DNA from: Vreelandella subglaciescola
Lineage (GTDB): Bacteria > Pseudomonadota > Gammaproteobacteria > Pseudomonadales > Halomonadaceae
Direction: 5' to 3'
Length of the DNA stretch: 60,422 nt
Assembly: GCA_030454225.1 (NCBI GenBank)
Contig: JAKDRW010000006.1
Location: 1-60,422 of the forward strand
Shown here: piece by piece, positions 24,847 to 34,133 of the stretch
How the letters are laid out: every line of letters starts with the position of its first letter
Position numbering within the stretch: the stretch's first letter is position 1
Position numbers and translations under genes: made by a program
The notes under the pieces: model-generated
Database searches by the model: none
What the model saw: the letters and a program-made list of their open reading frames with translations, nothing else
What the model was told of the DNA's origin: nothing

Positions 24847-26001
24847 TTAGCGGCATACATGCAGCGGTACGTGGGCGTAACCGCCGGCGGGATAACAGGC
24901 GCGCACGGCAGGCTCGTCGGGAAGCGTACGAAGGCTACGAGTGGCACTAAGCAGCGCCTGCATAAAGTCCAGCAGCTCCATGCGCGCCAGCGGCGCACCG
25001 GGGCAGACATGAATGCCGGCGCCATACAGCAGGTTGCTGTCAGGGTTACGGTCCAGACGCACCGTGTCCGGTTCGGCAAATACCTCGGGATCGCGGTTGG
25101 CCGCGCCCCACAGAAGCGTCAGCCGCTCGCCTGCGGCAATATGGCGCCCGCCGACGTCGACCGGGCAGGTGGCCACCCGCCGGTTGGACATCAGCGGCGC
25201 ATCCAAACGCAGTATTTCGTCGATCACCTCGGGCAATATGCCGGGCTCGTCGCGCAGGCGCTGCTGCCAGTCGGGGTTAGCCGCCAGAAACTGCATCAGG
25301 CTACCGATGCTCGCGGAAATAGTGCCCAGCTCGCCCACCGTCCAGTTACGCATCAGGCTGACCAGCTCTGCATCGGTCAGCGGCCGGCCGTCGACCGTTT
25401 CGTTCATCAGGCGGGTGGTGACGTCATCGGGCGGTGCAGGCATCGCGCGGCGCACTTTCAGGCGTTCGCGAATCACGCCGTCAAATTCCAGCGCCAGCCC
25501 GCTCAGCGCCTCACGGTCGCCGGCCAGGGTCGCTGCCTGCTGGCGTTTGACCCAGTCGCGCAGCGGTTCGTGCAGGCTGTCCGGCCAGCCCATGAAGGCA
25601 CACTGGATTTCCAGGGCGAAGTTCTGGCCCATTTCGGCCATGGCCTCAACCGGGCCGTCGTGGGGCAGGCGGCTAACTACGCCTTCGGCAATGGCGCGGC
25701 AGCGGGGGGCAAACTCGGCCATCGCCGCGGCGTTGAAGTACGGCTCGATAATCCGCCGAAAGCGGGTATGTTCGGGCGGATCCATGGCGTTGGGCACGGA
25801 TAAATGTCGGCTCGCCGCGTTGCTGAACGTTGCGTGGTCGTTGAGCACGCGCACCACGTCCGCGTGGCGCAGCAGCGACCACTGCAGGTAGTCGCTGAAG
25901 GCGACCGGGCAGCGGCCGCGCAGCTCGTCATAGGCGTGAAGCTGGTCGTCCTGAATGCTTGGCGCGCGGGGGTCCCAGTCGGCCTGGCAGGTATCGCTCA
26001 T
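24847..26001 (-). CDS. Cytochrome P450 in the NO-reductase cluster
   Basis: A soluble bacterial P450 of 384 residues. The heme-binding Cys333 lies in YGAGIHVCPGAPLAR, and the K-helix ExxR is E262-ILR. In the I-helix, the usual A-G-x-D/E-T-T/S stretch reads V-G-E-L-G-T-I (residues 222-228), so the acid-alcohol pair used for oxygen activation is replaced by Leu-Gly; fungal NO-reducing P450nor also lacks the acid. ATG 26001 follows AGGAGG by five bases. The gene lies directly upstream of norCB on the same strand and has its own perfect FNR/Dnr box at 26066-26079. A role in NO or nitrosative-stress chemistry is inferred from context; no ferredoxin partner is nearby. Confidence 0.9.
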   Translation of the reverse strand: MSDTCQADWDPRAPSIQDDQLHAYDELRGRCPVAFSDYLQWSLLRHADVVRVLNDHATFSNAASRHLSVPNAMDPPEHTRFRRIIEPYFNAAAMAEFAPRCRAIAEGVVSRLPHDGPVEAMAEMGQNFALEIQCAFMGWPDSLHEPLRDWVKRQQAATLAGDREALSGLALEFDGVIRERLKVRRAMPAPPDDVTTRLMNETVDGRPLTDAELVSLMRNWTVGELGTISASIGSLMQFLAANPDWQQRLRDEPGILPEVIDEILRLDAPLMSNRRVATCPVDVGGRHIAAGERLTLLWGAANRDPEVFAEPDTVRLDRNPDSNLLYGAGIHVCPGAPLARMELLDFMQALLSATRSLRTLPDEPAVRACYPAGGYAHVPLHVCR

Positions 26002-26065
26002 GTTGCCTCCTAAGCAAGTGAGGAGAGACAACACTCAGGGAAGCACAGCCCGGCGGCAGCGCGTA

Positions 26066-26079
26066 TTGATACAGGTCAA
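26066..26079. promoter_or_regulatory. FNR/Dnr box upstream of the P450 gene
   Basis: TTGAT-ACAG-GTCAA fits the Dnr/FNR consensus exactly. It is centred about 71 bases before the P450 start codon, in the gap after the marR stop. No strong minus-10 element is evident at the ideal spacing. Confidence 0.78.
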
Positions 26080-26114
26080 GCCGCGAGCTGGCTATCGACA
26101 CAACCTGTCAGAGG

Positions 26115-26558
26115 TCAGGAGAGCGCCGGATAGTCAGACAAACAAAAGGTTTCCTTGAACTGGCGCAGCTCCGGCTGGTGCAGCGTGGCGATGCACCGGG
26201 CGAGCTCGGCGCCGCGTGCCAGCAGGTGCACTTCGCTGCGGCGGCGGTCTTCGCGCCCCTGCACGCGCTGTACAAACCCCGACTGCTCGCAGCGGTCCAC
26301 CAGCATGACCGTACCGTGGTGCTTGGCCTGCAGCCGCTCAGCAAGCTCGCCTACCGTGGCCCACTGGCGCGCCTCGCCCCCCAGCAGATGCAAGAGCAGC
26401 TGATATTGCAGCGGCGTTACGCCGTAACGGCGGCAAATGTCCTCGCTGTGGCGTAAAAAACAGCGTAGCTGGTAGCGAAACTGCGACAGCTCCTGAAAAT
26501 CCTGCGGGCCAAGTTCCTGGTGGTCAGGTTCCTGCCGGGTAAGAGAAGCATCACACAT
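26115..26558 (-). CDS. MarR-family transcriptional regulator
   Basis: A winged-helix regulator of about 147 residues. The core reads YGVTPLQYQLLLHLLGGE, then ATVGELAERLQAKHHGTVMLVDRCEQSG (in part: VGELAERLQAKHHGTVMLVD) and the wing RVQGREDRRRSEVHLLARG. ATG 26558 is chosen over GTG 26570; neither has a strong ribosome site. It lies upstream of the P450 gene and diverges from the Yip1-family gene, with a long palindrome between. Effector unknown; MarR proteins often sense phenolics or oxidants. Confidence 0.85.
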   Translation of the reverse strand: MCDASLTRQEPDHQELGPQDFQELSQFRYQLRCFLRHSEDICRRYGVTPLQYQLLLHLLGGEARQWATVGELAERLQAKHHGTVMLVDRCEQSGFVQRVQGREDRRRSEVHLLARGAELARCIATLHQPELRQFKETFCLSDYPALS

Positions 26559-26633
26559 GACATCGTCCACGGTTGCCGCACCCGGCGCCTGCTATATTGA
26601 CAAGCTACCCAGTACGACCTAAGGGTTAAACAT

Positions 26634-26656
26634 AAAACATCATAGTATGATATTTT
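26634..26656. promoter_or_regulatory. Long palindrome in the marR-yip1 divergent promoter
   Basis: A perfect 13-base core ATCATAGTATGAT is extended by AAAAC and ATTTT to a 23-base dyad with a single mismatched pair. It lies between two divergent genes and is the best candidate for the MarR operator. It does not fit the NsrR or FNR consensus. Confidence 0.65.
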
Positions 26657-26711
26657 CGTTTACCTGACGAGTTTGCCCGATCCGTTGCCTCCCACCTTTG
26701 AGGACACCGCC

Positions 26712-27278
26712 ATGAATCCCACCACCGTGATCAAGCTGCCCTTCACCCGTCAGGCAGGCTGGAAAGAACTGCAGCGCCGCCGGCCATCCATTGCCAAGCT
26801 GGCCTTTTGTCTGGTGCTGCCCATGTCGCTGATTCCGCCGGTGCTGTTGTATTACGCCGGCACCCACTACGGCGATGCGTTCGTCGCCGGCTTTGGTGAC
26901 CGGCAGTGGCGTTTTATCACCACCATCCTGTTCTTGTCCGAACTACTGACGTTTTTCGTCATGGGCTGGCTGATCCACACCGTGGTCAACATCGCCGACG
27001 AGATGACGCTGGATTATCAGGACGCCTATTTACTCGCCGCGCTCGCCCCGCTGCCGCTGTGGTCATCGGCGCTTGTGCTGCTGATTCCCAGCCTGCTGCT
27101 GAACGTATTCGCCGTGCTGGTGGCGCTGGGCATTTCCTGCAGCCTGGTGTACCAGGGCCTCGGGGCGCTGTGTGAGCGCCGAGGGCAGGACATGACGACC
27201 ATGTCGGCCACCTACACCGTCATGGCCGCCGGCGTACTGGCCTGGGGGCTGTTAATGGCTATTATCTGGTCATATTGA
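26712..27278 (+). CDS. Yip1-family inner-membrane protein
   Basis: A 188-residue protein with five hydrophobic helices after a soluble N-terminal 30 residues that includes KELQRRRPSIAKLAF. Helix spacing and the ADEMTLDYQDAYLLAALAPLPLW segment (in part: TLDYQDAYLLAALAPLPLW) fit the Yip1/YIPF-type family, whose bacterial function is unknown. ATG 26712 follows GAGGACA. It is divergent from the MarR gene and is followed 55 bases later by a chemoreceptor. Confidence 0.8.
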   Translation: MNPTTVIKLPFTRQAGWKELQRRRPSIAKLAFCLVLPMSLIPPVLLYYAGTHYGDAFVAGFGDRQWRFITTILFLSELLTFFVMGWLIHTVVNIADEMTLDYQDAYLLAALAPLPLWSSALVLLIPSLLLNVFAVLVALGISCSLVYQGLGALCERRGQDMTTMSATYTVMAAGVLAWGLLMAIIWSY

Positions 27279-27333
27279 GTACTGCAGCATGAACAAGGAA
27301 CGCTTAAGAAAGCACTAGTGAGAAGGAATGATC

Positions 27334-28455
27334 ATGCCCTTATGGAAACGCTCTCGCCCGCTGCCGAAATCGCCCGTAGCGGAGGACGTCGATAACCTGC
27401 GCACTGAGCGAAATCGCCTGCAGGCGCGTGTTACCGCGCTGGAAACCGAACAGCGCCTGCATCAGCATCTATTTACCAACCTGACCGGCTTCGGCGATTC
27501 AGTGATCGCCCTGCGCGAATCCTTTACCGATTTGTCATCACTGCTGCTCGGCAACCAGCGAGCCACCGCGTTCACCAGCGATGAATCTCAACGCAGCCAG
27601 CAGGCGCTCAACGCCATGCTGAAAGATTTGCAGACACTTAACCAGCAGATCAGCAGCGCAGCGGAAGAGGTCACGATATTGCACAAGGATGCCGAGCACA
27701 TTGACAACTTTGTTCAGGCTATCGACAAGATTTCGCTGCAGTCCACGCTGCTCGCCTTTAACGCCAGTATCGAAGCCGCGCGCGCCGGCGAGGCCGGTCG
27801 AGGGTTTTCCGTAGTCGCGACCGAAGTTCGCCAGCTAGCGACCCAGACTCACAGCGCGACCGGCGAAATTGGCGAGCTTAATCGCAGTATCCTGCAACAG
27901 GCAGGGCACGTTGACGACACCATGGTCGATAACGCACACAAAGCCGAACACCTCAGCACTGAGGCGAGCCACGTCATGCAGCGTACCGAACAGCTGCTCA
28001 CGCTCACCCGCGAAAGCAGCAAGGCGCTGTCGTTCTCCGCCATGCTCAGCGAGGTTGAGTTGGCCAACCTGGAAGAGCTCGAAATCAAGCTGGACGTTTA
28101 TCGCATATTCATGGGCCTGTCCGAGAAAACCGCCGCCGATATCCCCGATGAAACCCAGTGCGCGCTAGGCCAATGGTATTACCAAGGCACCGGCAGCCAG
28201 CAGTTTAATGATGATCAGGATTTTCAGGCGCTGGAAGTCCCACACCGCGAGGTACACCAGCAGGCCATCGCTGCGATTGAGCACCGCCAGTCAGGCGACG
28301 CCGAGGCCGCCATGGCAGCGCTTTCGCGCATGGAAGCGGCTAATTTGAACGTCATGGAACGGCTGCGCTATATCATGCGCAAATACCGCCCGGCGGCGTC
28401 AACGTCGCTGCCGACAGAAGCCGATTCCCAGCCGACGGCGTTGGCGCTCGCCTAG
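27334..28455 (+). CDS. Soluble methyl-accepting chemotaxis protein with CZB domain
   Basis: A 373-residue cytoplasmic chemoreceptor without membrane helices: an N-terminal coiled coil (about residues 20-50), a short MCP signalling domain with the hairpin tip [22 protein letters not shown] (in part: [18 protein letters not shown]), and a C-terminal chemoreceptor zinc-binding (CZB) domain. CZB ligands normally are His, Cys, His, His; here Cys276 (CALGQWYY), His304 and His308 are present, but the first His position reads Glu248 ([13 protein letters not shown]). ATG 27334 is chosen because AAGGA lies six bases upstream. The stop shares a CTAG with the converging nnrS stop. CZB sensors respond to zinc, hypochlorite or pH; the Glu variant may change this. 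Confidence 0.88.
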   Translation: MPLWKRSRPLPKSPVAEDVDNLRTERNRLQARVTALETEQRLHQHLFTNLTGFGDSVIALRESFTDLSSLLLGNQRATAFTSDESQRSQQALNAMLKDLQTLNQQISSAAEEVTILHKDAEHIDNFVQAIDKISLQSTLLAFNASIEAARAGEAGRGFSVVATEVRQLATQTHSATGEIGELNRSILQQAGHVDDTMVDNAHKAEHLSTEASHVMQRTEQLLTLTRESSKALSFSAMLSEVELANLEELEIKLDVYRIFMGLSEKTAADIPDETQCALGQWYYQGTGSQQFNDDQDFQALEVPHREVHQQAIAAIEHRQSGDAEAAMAALSRMEAANLNVMERLRYIMRKYRPAASTSLPTEADSQPTALALA

Positions 28456-29618
28456 CGCCCCACTCTGGCGGCGGCGATCCAGTGCACCAGCCGCCAGGCC
28501 ACTAACAGCCAGGCCATGCTCCAGCACAGTGCCGCGCCCCACAGCGCGGCCTGACCGCCGCCCCAAGCCACCGCGAGCCGCAATACCGCGGCGGCGGCAA
28601 ACAGCAGTACCAGCGGGATAAACGCGCGTTCGCTGTCAGGCGGAGCCTTGGCGCGCGATACCGCCTGACGCAGCATCACCGTGCTGGACAGCGTGCCCAG
28701 CGCCCCGATGGTAAACGCATGCAGCGCGGTACTCGTACCCATGCTCCTGGGCCCGGCGCCTTGCCACTGCGCACCGGCGAACAGCCAGAGCCCCGCCGCC
28801 AGCCAGGCGTAGCCCGCCATCAGAGCCAGCAAGTCCGCCCGCGTGCGGCACTGCCAGGGCGCAAACCCCCACAGCCGATAGGCCACCAATGCTCCGGCCG
28901 CCAGCGCCAGCAGCGCGGCGAGATAGCGCCCCCAAGGCAGCCACAGAGTAAAAGGCAGCATACCCAGCAGGATAATCAGCGCCGCCTCAAGCCGTGGCTG
29001 CACGCCGGCACCGCTTTTGTTGAGGTAGCGCTTGAAGTAGCCGTTGACCGCCGGAGCAATCAGGCGCCCGCCCATAAACGTCATCAGCAGTACCCACCAC
29101 AGCACACCCTGCTCAAGCAGCGAAAACGCCGACCAGCCGCTGCTATAGCGCGCTCCCAGGCTCATCACGGCGACCAGACAAATCATCCCGATCAGCGGCC
29201 CCAGCACGCGGTTGCGCCATTTTTTCGCGGCAAAAAACCGCGGCACCACCCACCACGCTATCAACACGGCAAACAGCGCGTCGGCCAGACTTGCCGCCAC
29301 CAGCCAGGCACCGCCCAACAGCCCTAGCCGACCCACACCCCATAGCGCTACCAGCAGTATCAGCCGCTGTCGGCTCAGCGGCCCCAGCAGGTAACCCGCC
29401 ATGACCGCCAGCGCAAAGCCGAACAGCAGCTCGCGGGCGTGCCCGGCAGGCGTTGCCAACGGTGTTGCCCATGGCAACACCGCGTACATCGCCGCCAGCG
29501 ACAGCGGCACAAACAGCGCAGCATGAAGCGCCGCCAGCGGAAAAAACACCTGCCACGCCTGGGTGCGGCCGCGCCCGGCCCGCGCCCGGTAAGCGGTGAG
29601 AAAAGTAAACATTCTCAT
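28452..29618 (-). CDS. nnrS: NnrS-family heme-copper membrane protein
   Basis: A 388-residue inner-membrane protein with about 12 helices, of a family that relieves nitrosative stress and is widespread in denitrifiers. Landmarks are [40 protein letters not shown], the [11 protein letters not shown] motif and [13 protein letters not shown], with histidines proposed to bind heme or copper. It lies within the NO-related block but has no FNR or NsrR box visible upstream. Its 3' end overlaps that of the chemoreceptor gene by four bases. Confidence 0.9.
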   Translation of the reverse strand: MRMFTFLTAYRARAGRGRTQAWQVFFPLAALHAALFVPLSLAAMYAVLPWATPLATPAGHARELLFGFALAVMAGYLLGPLSRQRLILLVALWGVGRLGLLGGAWLVAASLADALFAVLIAWWVVPRFFAAKKWRNRVLGPLIGMICLVAVMSLGARYSSGWSAFSLLEQGVLWWVLLMTFMGGRLIAPAVNGYFKRYLNKSGAGVQPRLEAALIILLGMLPFTLWLPWGRYLAALLALAAGALVAYRLWGFAPWQCRTRADLLALMAGYAWLAAGLWLFAGAQWQGAGPRSMGTSTALHAFTIGALGTLSSTVMLRQAVSRAKAPPDSERAFIPLVLLFAAAAVLRLAVAWGGGQAALWGAALCWSMAWLLVAWRLVHWIAAARVGR

Positions 29619-29748
29619 AACGTACGATTTTTATAGCGCAGATACCATCACCACCTGCTGCCAACACTTGCCGCCTCTCTTCGGGTCACTCAAACTATCC
29701 ATCGGTGGCTCCGATCAGCGCTCTACACGACATTTTATGGAGATTGCC

Positions 29749-30132
29749 ATGGCTAACACGGCTCAACGCGTCTTGATTTTGGTGGTCAGCGGCCCGAACA
29801 CGCCGGCGCGCTGCGCGGCACCTTTTCACATTGCCACTCTGCTTGCCTGCCTCGACGCTGACGTGACGCTTTACCTGACCGGCGAAGCCACCGACCTGGC
29901 ACTCCCGGGCGTTGCCGAGGCGCTTTACGCCGAGCCCGGAGGCGTGCCGGTGATCCACTTCATGCGTCAGGCCAAACAGGCCGGCGTCGAGCTGTGTTTA
30001 TGCCGCAAGCCGCCGGCGCCGAAACAGCCACCGATAGCCCTGGATGCGCTGATCGAGGAAGTCAGCGACTACGGCAGCGGCGGCGAGCTGGCCGCCATGA
30101 TTCTGGAATATGACAAGGTGCTTTCCCTGTGA
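29749..30132 (+). CDS. DsrE-family protein
   Basis: A 127-residue cytoplasmic protein with a DsrE/DsrF-like fold: an N-terminal strand VLILVVSGPNTPARCAAPFHIATLL (in part: VLILVVSGPNTPARCAAPF), then DADVTLYLTGEATDLA and a cysteine-containing ELCLCRKPPAPKQ, the place of the sulfur-carrying cysteine in DsrE-type proteins. ATG 29749 follows GGAG by seven bases. The stop overlaps the GTG of the following GcvH-like gene (GTGA), so both are coupled. A sulfur-transfer role is suggested by family only. Confidence 0.82.
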   Translation: MANTAQRVLILVVSGPNTPARCAAPFHIATLLACLDADVTLYLTGEATDLALPGVAEALYAEPGGVPVIHFMRQAKQAGVELCLCRKPPAPKQPPIALDALIEEVSDYGSGGELAAMILEYDKVLSL

Positions 30133-30593
30133 GACTCGACGGCTTGACCTTTCCCGACGACCGCCTGTACGCCCCCGCACACAGCCTGTGGCTGCGCGAA
30201 GAGAGCGACGGCCAAATCACCCTCGGCCTCAGTGCCTACGGCGTAGCACTTTTCGGCGACATCTTCGCCTTTACGCCCAAGCGTGTGGGTATGCGCATAG
30301 AGGCCGAGCGAAGCTTTGGCGTGGTCGAGTTTGCCAAGGCCGCCGCGGCGGCAAAAACGCCGCTGGCCGGCACCGTTAGCGCGCACAATCCGCAGCTGGA
30401 AAAGCGCCCCGCGCTGATTCACCTCGACCCTTACGGCGAAGGCTGGATGATACGTCTGACGCCGAAAGACTGGCCCCAGGTCAGCGCGCGGTTGATCAGC
30501 GGGCAGGCAGCCGCTGGCGCCTTTGCCCAAGAAGCAAAGCGTGACGGCTTTGACCCCGATGACAGCAGCGTACAGGCGTTCAAACGCCGCTGA
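30129..30593 (+). CDS. GcvH-like lipoyl-domain protein
   Basis: A 154-residue protein resembling glycine cleavage H protein and lipoate-binding proteins. The LGLSAYGVALFGDIFAFTPKRVG segment (in part: GLSAYGVALFGDIFAF) and the beta-turn EFAKAAAAAKTPLAGTV match the H-protein fold, with Lys70 in the lipoylation position of the usual ESVKA motif. It is longer at the C terminus than typical GcvH. No gcvT or gcvP is nearby, so glycine cleavage is unlikely; with the coupled DsrE-like gene it resembles the pairing of sulfur carriers with lipoate-binding proteins, but no hdr genes are present. Function unknown. Confidence 0.8.
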   Translation: MRLDGLTFPDDRLYAPAHSLWLREESDGQITLGLSAYGVALFGDIFAFTPKRVGMRIEAERSFGVVEFAKAAAAAKTPLAGTVSAHNPQLEKRPALIHLDPYGEGWMIRLTPKDWPQVSARLISGQAAAGAFAQEAKRDGFDPDDSSVQAFKRR

Positions 30594-30638
30594 TAAAAGA
30601 GGCGACAAGAAAGAAGCAACAAGAAGAAGGGAAAACAG

Positions 30639-30734
30639 TGGCGGAAGGCAGTGGGAGTCGAACCCACCCAGGGACGGCTGCCGCCCCCAACCGGATTTGA
30701 AGTCCGGCCGCACCACCGGATGCGATTGCCTTCC
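30639..30734 (-). tRNA. selC: tRNA-Sec (anticodon UCA), with encoded CCA
   Basis: Read on the minus strand the 5' end is GGAAGGCA and the 3' end is TGCCTTCCGCCA, giving an eight-pair acceptor stem. The anticodon arm contains GGACTTCAAATCC with the UCA anticodon, and there is a long variable arm and a T arm with GGTTCGACTCC. Length is about 96 bases, one more than E. coli selC. It lies 30 bases downstream of selB, completing selA, selB, selC in one block. Confidence 0.96.
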
Positions 30735-30764
30735 ACGCTTGCCTACGATACAGGCAGGATGATT

Positions 30765-32690
30765 TTACGTTGTTTTGAGCCGCTGGGCTACGCTGCTTTC
30801 TTGACGCACGTAACGACTATTACCCCGCCGGCGGGTGACGCCAATGTGGTCGAGGTATTCCAGCAGCTGAATGCAGCGCTTACGCCCCAGCCCCAACGTA
30901 TTACGAAACGCCACCACGCTCACTCCGTCATCGCGCTCGGCAAGCGCCACGGCCACCGCCGCCAGCGACTCCACGGTAGCACGCGGGTAGAACAGGTCAC
31001 GCACCACCTGATGCAGTTCGCCCATTCGCGAAAGCTTGCGCAGCAGCGCGCGCACCTGCGCTTCATCGATATTTTCATGACGAGCTAGACCGCGCACCCA
31101 CAGCGGATCGTTGCCGCCGGCTTCGAGCAGCGGCCACAGACGTGCCTTGAGCGCCTCCTCTGCCGCGCTCAGACGCACGCGGTGGTGCGACATATGCAGC
31201 CAGGGACCCGTCGCGCACATAGCTTCGATTGCCAGCGCTTCGTCGACCAGCGCGGTATACACCGCAGGCTCCAGGTGCGCCATACCGAAGCGGCGCAGGC
31301 GCGCGCGATCCGCTCCCGGCTCGTCGGGCTGCGCCTGGTGAAAGCGCTCGAGCGTCTGCGTTATTGCCTCGCCAAGTTGGCGCCAGCGTGACGTGGAAAA
31401 CAGCCGTTGGCCGCGCCGTGTAGGCACCTGCTGCACTTTCTCGGGCAGCTGCCAAAACGCCTGCGGACGATTGTACTGGCGCTCGAGCGCCTCGGGGGCC
31501 AGCCCGTTGACGGCGCTTTCCAACCGCTCGGCAAGCGTAGTTTCCAGCCCGCCACGCGCCAGCGTAGCCAGTTCAGCCAACCGTGCCAGCGTGCGCCGCC
31601 CGCGCGCCGGCGCTTGGGGGTCAAGCACGCGCCCGCCGCCAAGCGTAAACCAGGCCGACTGGTCGCGCAGCACGATGGCATCGCCGTGTACCGCATGGGC
31701 GTGGTCGTCCAGCACCAGCTGTGCCAAGGCTTCATCGCCCGGCGCCAGTACGCTACCTTCGAGCAGCGCTACGCGCCCCATTAGCCGCTGCGCGCCAAGA
31801 TGAACGTGCACCGGCGTCCAGTGCACCAGCGAGCGCGGCGCGTCGTTTAACAGCCGCAGCTGAATATCGACCCGTTTGCTGGTGCCCCGCAGCGCCTCGG
31901 CCACCAGCCAGCTGCCGCGCGCTACGTGCTCGGGTTTAAGGCGCTCACCCGCCAGGTTAAGTGCCACCCGCTGGCCGGCGTGAGCGGCGTCGGCGGGCCG
32001 GTTTTGCGCGTGCAACCCGCGTACGCGCAGCCGCCGGCACTGGCCTTTTTCACCTTCGCTCCACAGGCTGTCACCAACGCTTACGCGCCCGGCCAGCGCC
32101 GTTCCAGTGACCACCACGCCAGCGCCCGACACGCTAAAGGCACGGTCAACGGAGAGGCGAAAATGGCCGTCGGCGGCGCGCTCAGACAGCGCCTGCGCTT
32201 CGTCGGTCAGCGCGGTTTTCAGCGCGGCAACGCCGTCGCCGGTATAGCTCGACAGCGCAAAGCACGGCGCTTCCCGGTAGCCGGTGCCCTCCAGCAGCGT
32301 CTGTATTTCTACCTCGACAGCGGCGTGGCGCGCGGCGTCAACGCGGTCGATCTTGCTCAGCGCTATCCACAGCCGGGGGATACCCAGCAGGCCAAGAATC
32401 GCCAGATGCTCGCGGGTTTGTGGCATCACGCCGTCATCAGCAGCCACGACCAGCAAGGCGACGTCGACGCCGGCCGCGCCGGCCAGCATGTTGTGGACAA
32501 ATCGTTCGTGCCCCGGTACGTCGATAAACCCCAGCGTGGTAGCAGCGTCTACCACGATATAGCGGTAACCCAAGTCGATAGTGATACCACGATCGCGCTC
32601 TTCGCGACGGTGATCGCCGGCCGCGCCGGTGAGCGCTTCCAAAAGCGCTGTCTTGCCGTGGTCAATGTGTCCGGCGGTCGCCACAATCAT
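30765..32690 (-). CDS. selB: Selenocysteine-specific elongation factor SelB
   Basis: A GTPase of 641 residues that carries Sec-tRNA to UGA codons next to a SECIS hairpin. GTP motifs are [27 protein letters not shown] and SKID; the C-terminal third holds winged helices that bind the SECIS (ending in [19 protein letters not shown], quoted as [18 protein letters not shown]). The frame is open upstream to 32906, but ATG 32690 gives the family N terminus [12 protein letters not shown] and overlaps the selA stop (ATGA), showing coupling. Confidence 0.95.
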   Translation of the reverse strand: MIVATAGHIDHGKTALLEALTGAAGDHRREERDRGITIDLGYRYIVVDAATTLGFIDVPGHERFVHNMLAGAAGVDVALLVVAADDGVMPQTREHLAILGLLGIPRLWIALSKIDRVDAARHAAVEVEIQTLLEGTGYREAPCFALSSYTGDGVAALKTALTDEAQALSERAADGHFRLSVDRAFSVSGAGVVVTGTALAGRVSVGDSLWSEGEKGQCRRLRVRGLHAQNRPADAAHAGQRVALNLAGERLKPEHVARGSWLVAEALRGTSKRVDIQLRLLNDAPRSLVHWTPVHVHLGAQRLMGRVALLEGSVLAPGDEALAQLVLDDHAHAVHGDAIVLRDQSAWFTLGGGRVLDPQAPARGRRTLARLAELATLARGGLETTLAERLESAVNGLAPEALERQYNRPQAFWQLPEKVQQVPTRRGQRLFSTSRWRQLGEAITQTLERFHQAQPDEPGADRARLRRFGMAHLEPAVYTALVDEALAIEAMCATGPWLHMSHHRVRLSAAEEALKARLWPLLEAGGNDPLWVRGLARHENIDEAQVRALLRKLSRMGELHQVVRDLFYPRATVESLAAVAVALAERDDGVSVVAFRNTLGLGRKRCIQLLEYLDHIGVTRRRGNSRYVRQESSVAQRLKTT

Positions 32691-34129
32691 GGGGCCAATG
32701 CCTCCTGAGCCACCTGCGACGCACGCCGCGGGTACTCCGTTAGCTGATGCAGAAAAGCCGCTTCGTCGTCCAGCTGGCGTAGATCCAGCCACAGTGCCCC
32801 CGCATCGATACGTCCTACCACGGGAATCGGCAGGTCGCGCAGCGCCTCGCTCAGCGCGCTGAGCGCTCGGCCGGCATCGCGCCGCGAGCCCTGCGGCGAC
32901 AGGCACAGCGCCGCGCTGGGAAGTCGCGCCACCGGCTGCGCGCCGCTACCTACCATACCCAGCGCCGGCTCGGCCTCCACGCACCAGCCGTCTCCCAGCC
33001 AGGCGCGCACGCGGGGCGCCAGCCGCTTGGCCTGAGCGGCAATCTCGTCGGTCGGCCGGCTTAGCAGGCGCAGGCTGGTCAGGCGTTCGGCCAGTCGGTC
33101 GGGATCGCGGTACAGCCCGAGTACAGCCTCAAGGGCGGCCAGCGTCAGTTTATCGACTCGTAGCGCGCGCTTTAACGGGTGACGCTTGATGCGCTCGATC
33201 AGCTCGCGCCGCCCGACGATAATTCCCGCCTGGGGGCCGCCCAGCAGTTTGTCGCCGCTAAAAGTGACGATATCAGCACCCGCGGCGAGCGACTCCTGCA
33301 CCAGCGGCTCGCGGGGCAACCCAAAACGCGACAGGTCCACCAGGCTGCCGCTGCCCAGATCTTCCACCAGCGGCACGCCGTGCGCGTGCGCAAGTTGCGA
33401 CAGCTCGTCGGTCGGCACGCTCGCGGTAAAGCCTTCGATACGGTAATTGCTGGGATGAACCCGGGCAATAAGCCCCGTGTGCTCGCCCAGCGCATTGGCG
33501 TAGTCGTGGGGGTGGGTGCGGTTGGTGGTGCCCACCTCGTGCAGCGTCATGCCGGCCTGTTCCATGATATCGGGAATGCGAAACGCGCCGCCGATCTCGA
33601 CCAGCTCGCCGCGGGAAATCACACCTTCGCGCCCGCTGCCCAGCGCGCTGAGCACCAACAGCACCGCCGCGGCGTTATTATTGACCACGGTCGCCGCCTC
33701 GGCGCCGGTCAGCTCGCACACCAGCTCGGCTATCAGGTCGTCGCGATCACCGCGCCGCCCATTGGCCAGATCAAACTCCACGTTTATCGGGTAGCGCGCC
33801 GCCAACGCCACCGCGTCGACCGCCTCTTCGGGCAACAACGCGCGCCCCAGGTTGGTGTGCAGCACCGTGCCGGTGAGGTTGAAAAGGCGCCGAACCCGCG
33901 GCCGATGATGTACCTCAAGGCGCGACGCGAGCGCCGCTACCAGCGCTTCGGTGGCTACCACAGGCGCCTCAAGCCGACCCTCGCGAAAGGCTTCGCTGAG
34001 CGCGCCAAGCTCGGCTCGCGCAACGGCAAGCACGGCCTTGCGCCCGTAGCGCGCCTCAAGCGCATCGACGCCCGGAGCGCCAAGCAGGCGCTCGACCGAC
34101 GGCGGACGCTTCACCAGCGGATCGGTCAT
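32687..34129 (-). CDS. selA: L-seryl-tRNA(Sec) selenium transferase
   Basis: A PLP enzyme of 480 residues that converts Ser-tRNA(Sec) to Sec-tRNA(Sec) with selenophosphate. The PLP lysine lies in [15 protein letters not shown]; other landmarks are [30 protein letters not shown] and [14 protein letters not shown] 34129 has GAGGAG seven bases upstream and lies five bases from the fdhE stop. The selenophosphate synthetase gene selD is not in the window. Confidence 0.95.
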   Translation of the reverse strand: MTDPLVKRPPSVERLLGAPGVDALEARYGRKAVLAVARAELGALSEAFREGRLEAPVVATEALVAALASRLEVHHRPRVRRLFNLTGTVLHTNLGRALLPEEAVDAVALAARYPINVEFDLANGRRGDRDDLIAELVCELTGAEAATVVNNNAAAVLLVLSALGSGREGVISRGELVEIGGAFRIPDIMEQAGMTLHEVGTTNRTHPHDYANALGEHTGLIARVHPSNYRIEGFTASVPTDELSQLAHAHGVPLVEDLGSGSLVDLSRFGLPREPLVQESLAAGADIVTFSGDKLLGGPQAGIIVGRRELIERIKRHPLKRALRVDKLTLAALEAVLGLYRDPDRLAERLTSLRLLSRPTDEIAAQAKRLAPRVRAWLGDGWCVEAEPALGMVGSGAQPVARLPSAALCLSPQGSRRDAGRALSALSEALRDLPIPVVGRIDAGALWLDLRQLDDEAAFLHQLTEYPRRASQVAQEALAP

Positions 34130-34133
34130 GGCG

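Noticed and set aside
24772-25803. A 343-codon open frame opposite the P450 gene
   Set aside because: Shadow of the P450 coding sequence; composition is typical of antisense frames in GC-rich genes, and it would run over the norC promoter boxes.
28452-28455. Overlap of chemoreceptor and nnrS stop codons as a sign of error
   Set aside because: Both proteins have intact family C-terminal regions; the palindromic CTAG simply provides TAG on both strands.
30651-31088. A forward open frame over the end of selB and the tRNA
   Set aside because: It crosses the tRNA-Sec gene and the antisense of selB and has no protein similarity.
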